From Deltaproteobacteria bacterium (GTDB lineage Bacteria; Myxococcota; Myxococcia; Myxococcales; 40CM-4-68-19): 39,521 nt of DNA. Location: contig VBKI01000074.1 in assembly GCA_005879535.1 (NCBI GenBank), positions 1 through 39,521 on the forward strand, given 5' to 3'. The position numbers and the translations under genes were made by a program. The notes beneath the pieces are model-generated. The model saw only the letters and a program-made list of their open reading frames with translations. It did no database searches and was not told the DNA's origin. Shown piece after piece: positions 37,714-39,521 of the stretch. Numbering within the stretch: the stretch's first letter is position 1; each line of letters opens with the position of its first letter.

Positions 37714-39521
37714 GATCCGCATGTGCGCTCCTGCTCGTTTCCGCGGCTGCGGCCGGTACGCCCTCGCTCCTGCCAACCGGCCAGCGGCTCGACGCCGAGG
37801 GCACCGTTCTGGATCTGGGCAGCATGCCGATGGGAATGGCGATGGCGCCCGGCGGCAAGAAACTGATCGTCGTGCTCAGCGGCTGGCGCGAGCAGGGAAT
37901 CCAGGTCGTCGATCTGCAGTCGCTGCGCGTCACGCAGACGATTCCGCAGCCCGCCGCCTTCTACGGCGCCGCCTTCTCGTCGGACGGGACGACGCTCTTC
38001 GTCTCGGGTGGCAACGATGATGCCGTCTATTCTTATGCCTGGGACGGCGAGAAGGCGGAGCTGCGCAGCCGGATCGTGCTCGGTGAGCAGAAGCCGGATC
38101 AGACGGGCTCGCGATATCCCGCAGGCATTGCTGCCGCTCCGCGCGGGGCGCTCGTCTACGTGGCCGAGAACGTAGGTGACGCGCTGGCCGTGGTGGACGC
38201 GAAGACCGGCAACGTCGTGCAGCGCCTTCCCACGGACCACTATCCGTATGCGGTCGAGGTCGCGAGCGACGGGCGCGTCTACGTCTCCGCTTGGGGCGGC
38301 GATACCGTTTCCGTCTTCCGCACTCGGGCCGACGGAATGCTCGTCTCCGCTGGACGTCTTCGGGTCGGCCGCCATCCCTCGGCGTTGAGGGTGGACTCCA
38401 AGGCAACGCGTCTCTACGTCGCGCTCGCCGGCAGCGACCGCATCGCCGTCGTCGACACGCGTGCCCGTCGTGTCGTTCGCTTCCTCAATGACGCAGCCCC
38501 GGCGGGACCCGCGGAAGGAAGCACGCCCAACGCGCTCGCGCTTTCAGCGGACGGATCGAGGCTGTTCGTGGCGGAAGCGGATAGCAACGCCATCGCCGTC
38601 TTCGACCTCGCCGCGGGCGGACGCGTGCCCGTCGCGCGCATCCCGACGGATTGGTACCCGACGGCTGTCCTCAGCGGGGAAGGACGGCTGCTGGTGCTCA
38701 GCGGGAAGGGGCGCGGGACGCGCGCCAATCCCGACGGTCCGATTCCTGGCCAAGGTATCCAGCGTCCGCTGGGGTACGCTCTCGGGCAGCTCGGCGGGAC
38801 GCTGCGAGTGTTGCCCGGTCGGTTTCGTGGAGCGCAGCTTCGCGCCCTGTCGGGCCGCGTCGCAGCGGCCAACGGCTGGAGGAGACGCGCACCGCGCCGC
38901 TATCCGCCTTTCAAGCACGTGGTCTACATCATCAAGGAGAACCGGACTTACGATCAGATCTTCGGCGACCTCGAGGAAGGCGACGGCGACCGCCGCCTGC
39001 TGTTCTTCGGACCGGACTCGACGCCGAATCATCGCGCGCTCGCACGGAGGTTCGGGCTGTTCGATCGGTTCTTCACCAACGCGGAAGTGAGCTCGCAGGG
39101 ACACCTCTGGTCGACGGCCGCGTACGTGCCCGATTACGCGGAGAAGACGGTGCCGTCGCTCTATTCCAACCGGCGCGCGGACGTCGACGGAGATGAGGCT
39201 GCAGAGCCCGAGCGCGGCTTCCTCTGGACGCTCGCCATCGAGAAGGGAATCACCTTTCGCGACTACGGAGAGATGGTCCACGGGCCGCAGGGATGGCCGG
39301 TCACGCAGCGCCAGCTCGGCGCCGACGTGAGCCCTTCGTATCCGCCGTTCAATCTCGAGATCCCCGACCAGAAGCGGGCCGACGCCTGGATCGCCGAGCT
39401 CGAGCAGTTCGCAGCCGAAGGCGAGATGCCGCAACTGGAAATCCTGCACCTGCCGGGCGATCACACCGCCGGCGCGAATCCGAAGTACCGGACGCCGCGT
39501 GCCTACATGGCGGACAACGAC
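37710..39521 (+). CDS. Beta-propeller (YncE-like) / phosphoesterase fusion protein, 3' end missing
   Basis: This reading frame is open from ATG 37710 to the window end (604 codons) and has no stop in view. It begins with a probable signal peptide (MRSACALLLVSAAAAG). Residues about 20-340 are YVTN/YncE-type propeller repeats (GIQVVDLQSLRVTQTI, ALAVVDAKTGNVVQRL, IAVVDTRARRVVRFL). From about residue 400 a PF04185-type phosphoesterase domain follows, with the hallmark KHVVYIIKENRTYDQIFGDL and FFTNAEVSSQGHLWSTAAY. Such bifunctional proteins are exported and probably hydrolyse phosphate esters; the substrate is unknown. The four-base overlap with the M24 gene shows that it belongs to the same operon. 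The C-terminal part, including remaining metal ligands, lies outside. Confidence 0.85.
   Translation, partial: MRSACALLLVSAAAAGTPSLLPTGQRLDAEGTVLDLGSMPMGMAMAPGGKKLIVVLSGWREQGIQVVDLQSLRVTQTIPQPAAFYGAAFSSDGTTLFVSGGNDDAVYSYAWDGEKAELRSRIVLGEQKPDQTGSRYPAGIAAAPRGALVYVAENVGDALAVVDAKTGNVVQRLPTDHYPYAVEVASDGRVYVSAWGGDTVSVFRTRADGMLVSAGRLRVGRHPSALRVDSKATRLYVALAGSDRIAVVDTRARRVVRFLNDAAPAGPAEGSTPNALALSADGSRLFVAEADSNAIAVFDLAAGGRVPVARIPTDWYPTAVLSGEGRLLVLSGKGRGTRANPDGPIPGQGIQRPLGYALGQLGGTLRVLPGRFRGAQLRALSGRVAAANGWRRRAPRRYPPFKHVVYIIKENRTYDQIFGDLEEGDGDRRLLFFGPDSTPNHRALARRFGLFDRFFTNAEVSSQGHLWSTAAYVPDYAEKTVPSLYSNRRADVDGDEAAEPERGFLWTLAIEKGITFRDYGEMVHGPQGWPVTQRQLGADVSPSYPPFNLEIPDQKRADAWIAELEQFAAEGEMPQLEILHLPGDHTAGANPKYRTPRAYMADND

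Noticed and set aside
1-39521. Mobile element, CRISPR or RNA genes
   Set aside because: I found no transposase-like protein, terminal repeats with target duplications, regularly spaced repeats, cloverleaf tRNA or rRNA segments on either strand; short tRNAs could be missed by eye, but the gaps between genes are mostly too small.

Overview
The window is high-GC, densely packed bacterial chromosomal DNA with many ATGA/GTGA start-stop overlaps. A PilZ protein, a class III PHA synthase, many lipoprotein or secreted hydrolases and the codon bias suggest a soil deltaproteobacterium or Myxococcota member. That placement is inference only: no rRNA or other phylogenetic marker is present. I saw no tRNA, rRNA, CRISPR array, insertion sequence or phage gene.

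Layout. (1) 32-6073, minus: gltBD glutamate synthase; gltD is intact, but gltB carries two separate frame-shifting deletions. (2) 6375-7817, plus: a lipoprotein with sialidase-type Asp-boxes. (3) 7829-13308, minus: a PHA operon of phasin, short PhaE-like subunit, class III PhaC, a 3-hydroxyisobutyryl-CoA hydrolase-like protein, an acyl-CoA ligase and a PanE-like reductase. It has a recognisable promoter flanked by two copies of an 18-bp repeat. (4) 13461-14297, plus: an alpha/beta hydrolase. (5) 14287-20137, minus: hcmB, hcl, meaH, hcmA and an MFS transporter. The mutase carries Ile90, Asp117 and Gln208, the residues that mark 2-hydroxyisobutyryl-CoA mutase rather than methylmalonyl-CoA mutase. 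(6) 20294-22773, plus and divergent: a GntR/FCD regulator coupled to a ThDP-dependent lyase-like enzyme. (7) 22777-24585, minus: a secreted S15-type hydrolase. (8) 24707-30214, plus: livKHMGF and an Ldh2-family dehydrogenase. (9) 30205-30885, minus: a PilZ protein with an unusual C-terminal domain. (10) 31003-35856, minus: AraC regulator, amidohydrolase fused to a monooxygenase-like (ABM) domain, VOC protein and S9 peptidase. (11) 35963-39521, plus: a secreted ABM-like protein, an M24 peptidase, and a beta-propeller/phosphoesterase that runs off the window.

The most exciting part is 7829-22773. The gene order hcmB-hcl-meaH-hcmA is, as I recall it, that of the 2-hydroxyisobutyrate (2-HIBA) pathway of Aquincola tertiaricarbonis. 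There the ligase makes 2-hydroxyisobutyryl-CoA and the B12 mutase converts it to 3-hydroxybutyryl-CoA. The divergent ThDP enzyme could be the alternative actinobacterial-type lyase, which splits the same CoA ester to acetone and formyl-CoA. Next door is a PHA operon whose usual monomer is 3-hydroxybutyryl-CoA. A locus with both 2-HIBA routes beside polymer storage would be new to me.

The right-hand 9 kb looks like a second, uncharacterised system: two divergent transcription units controlled from around an AraC gene, encoding exported peptidases and two ABM-like proteins, one of them fused in frame to an amidohydrolase with a ribosome binding site preserved inside the fusion.
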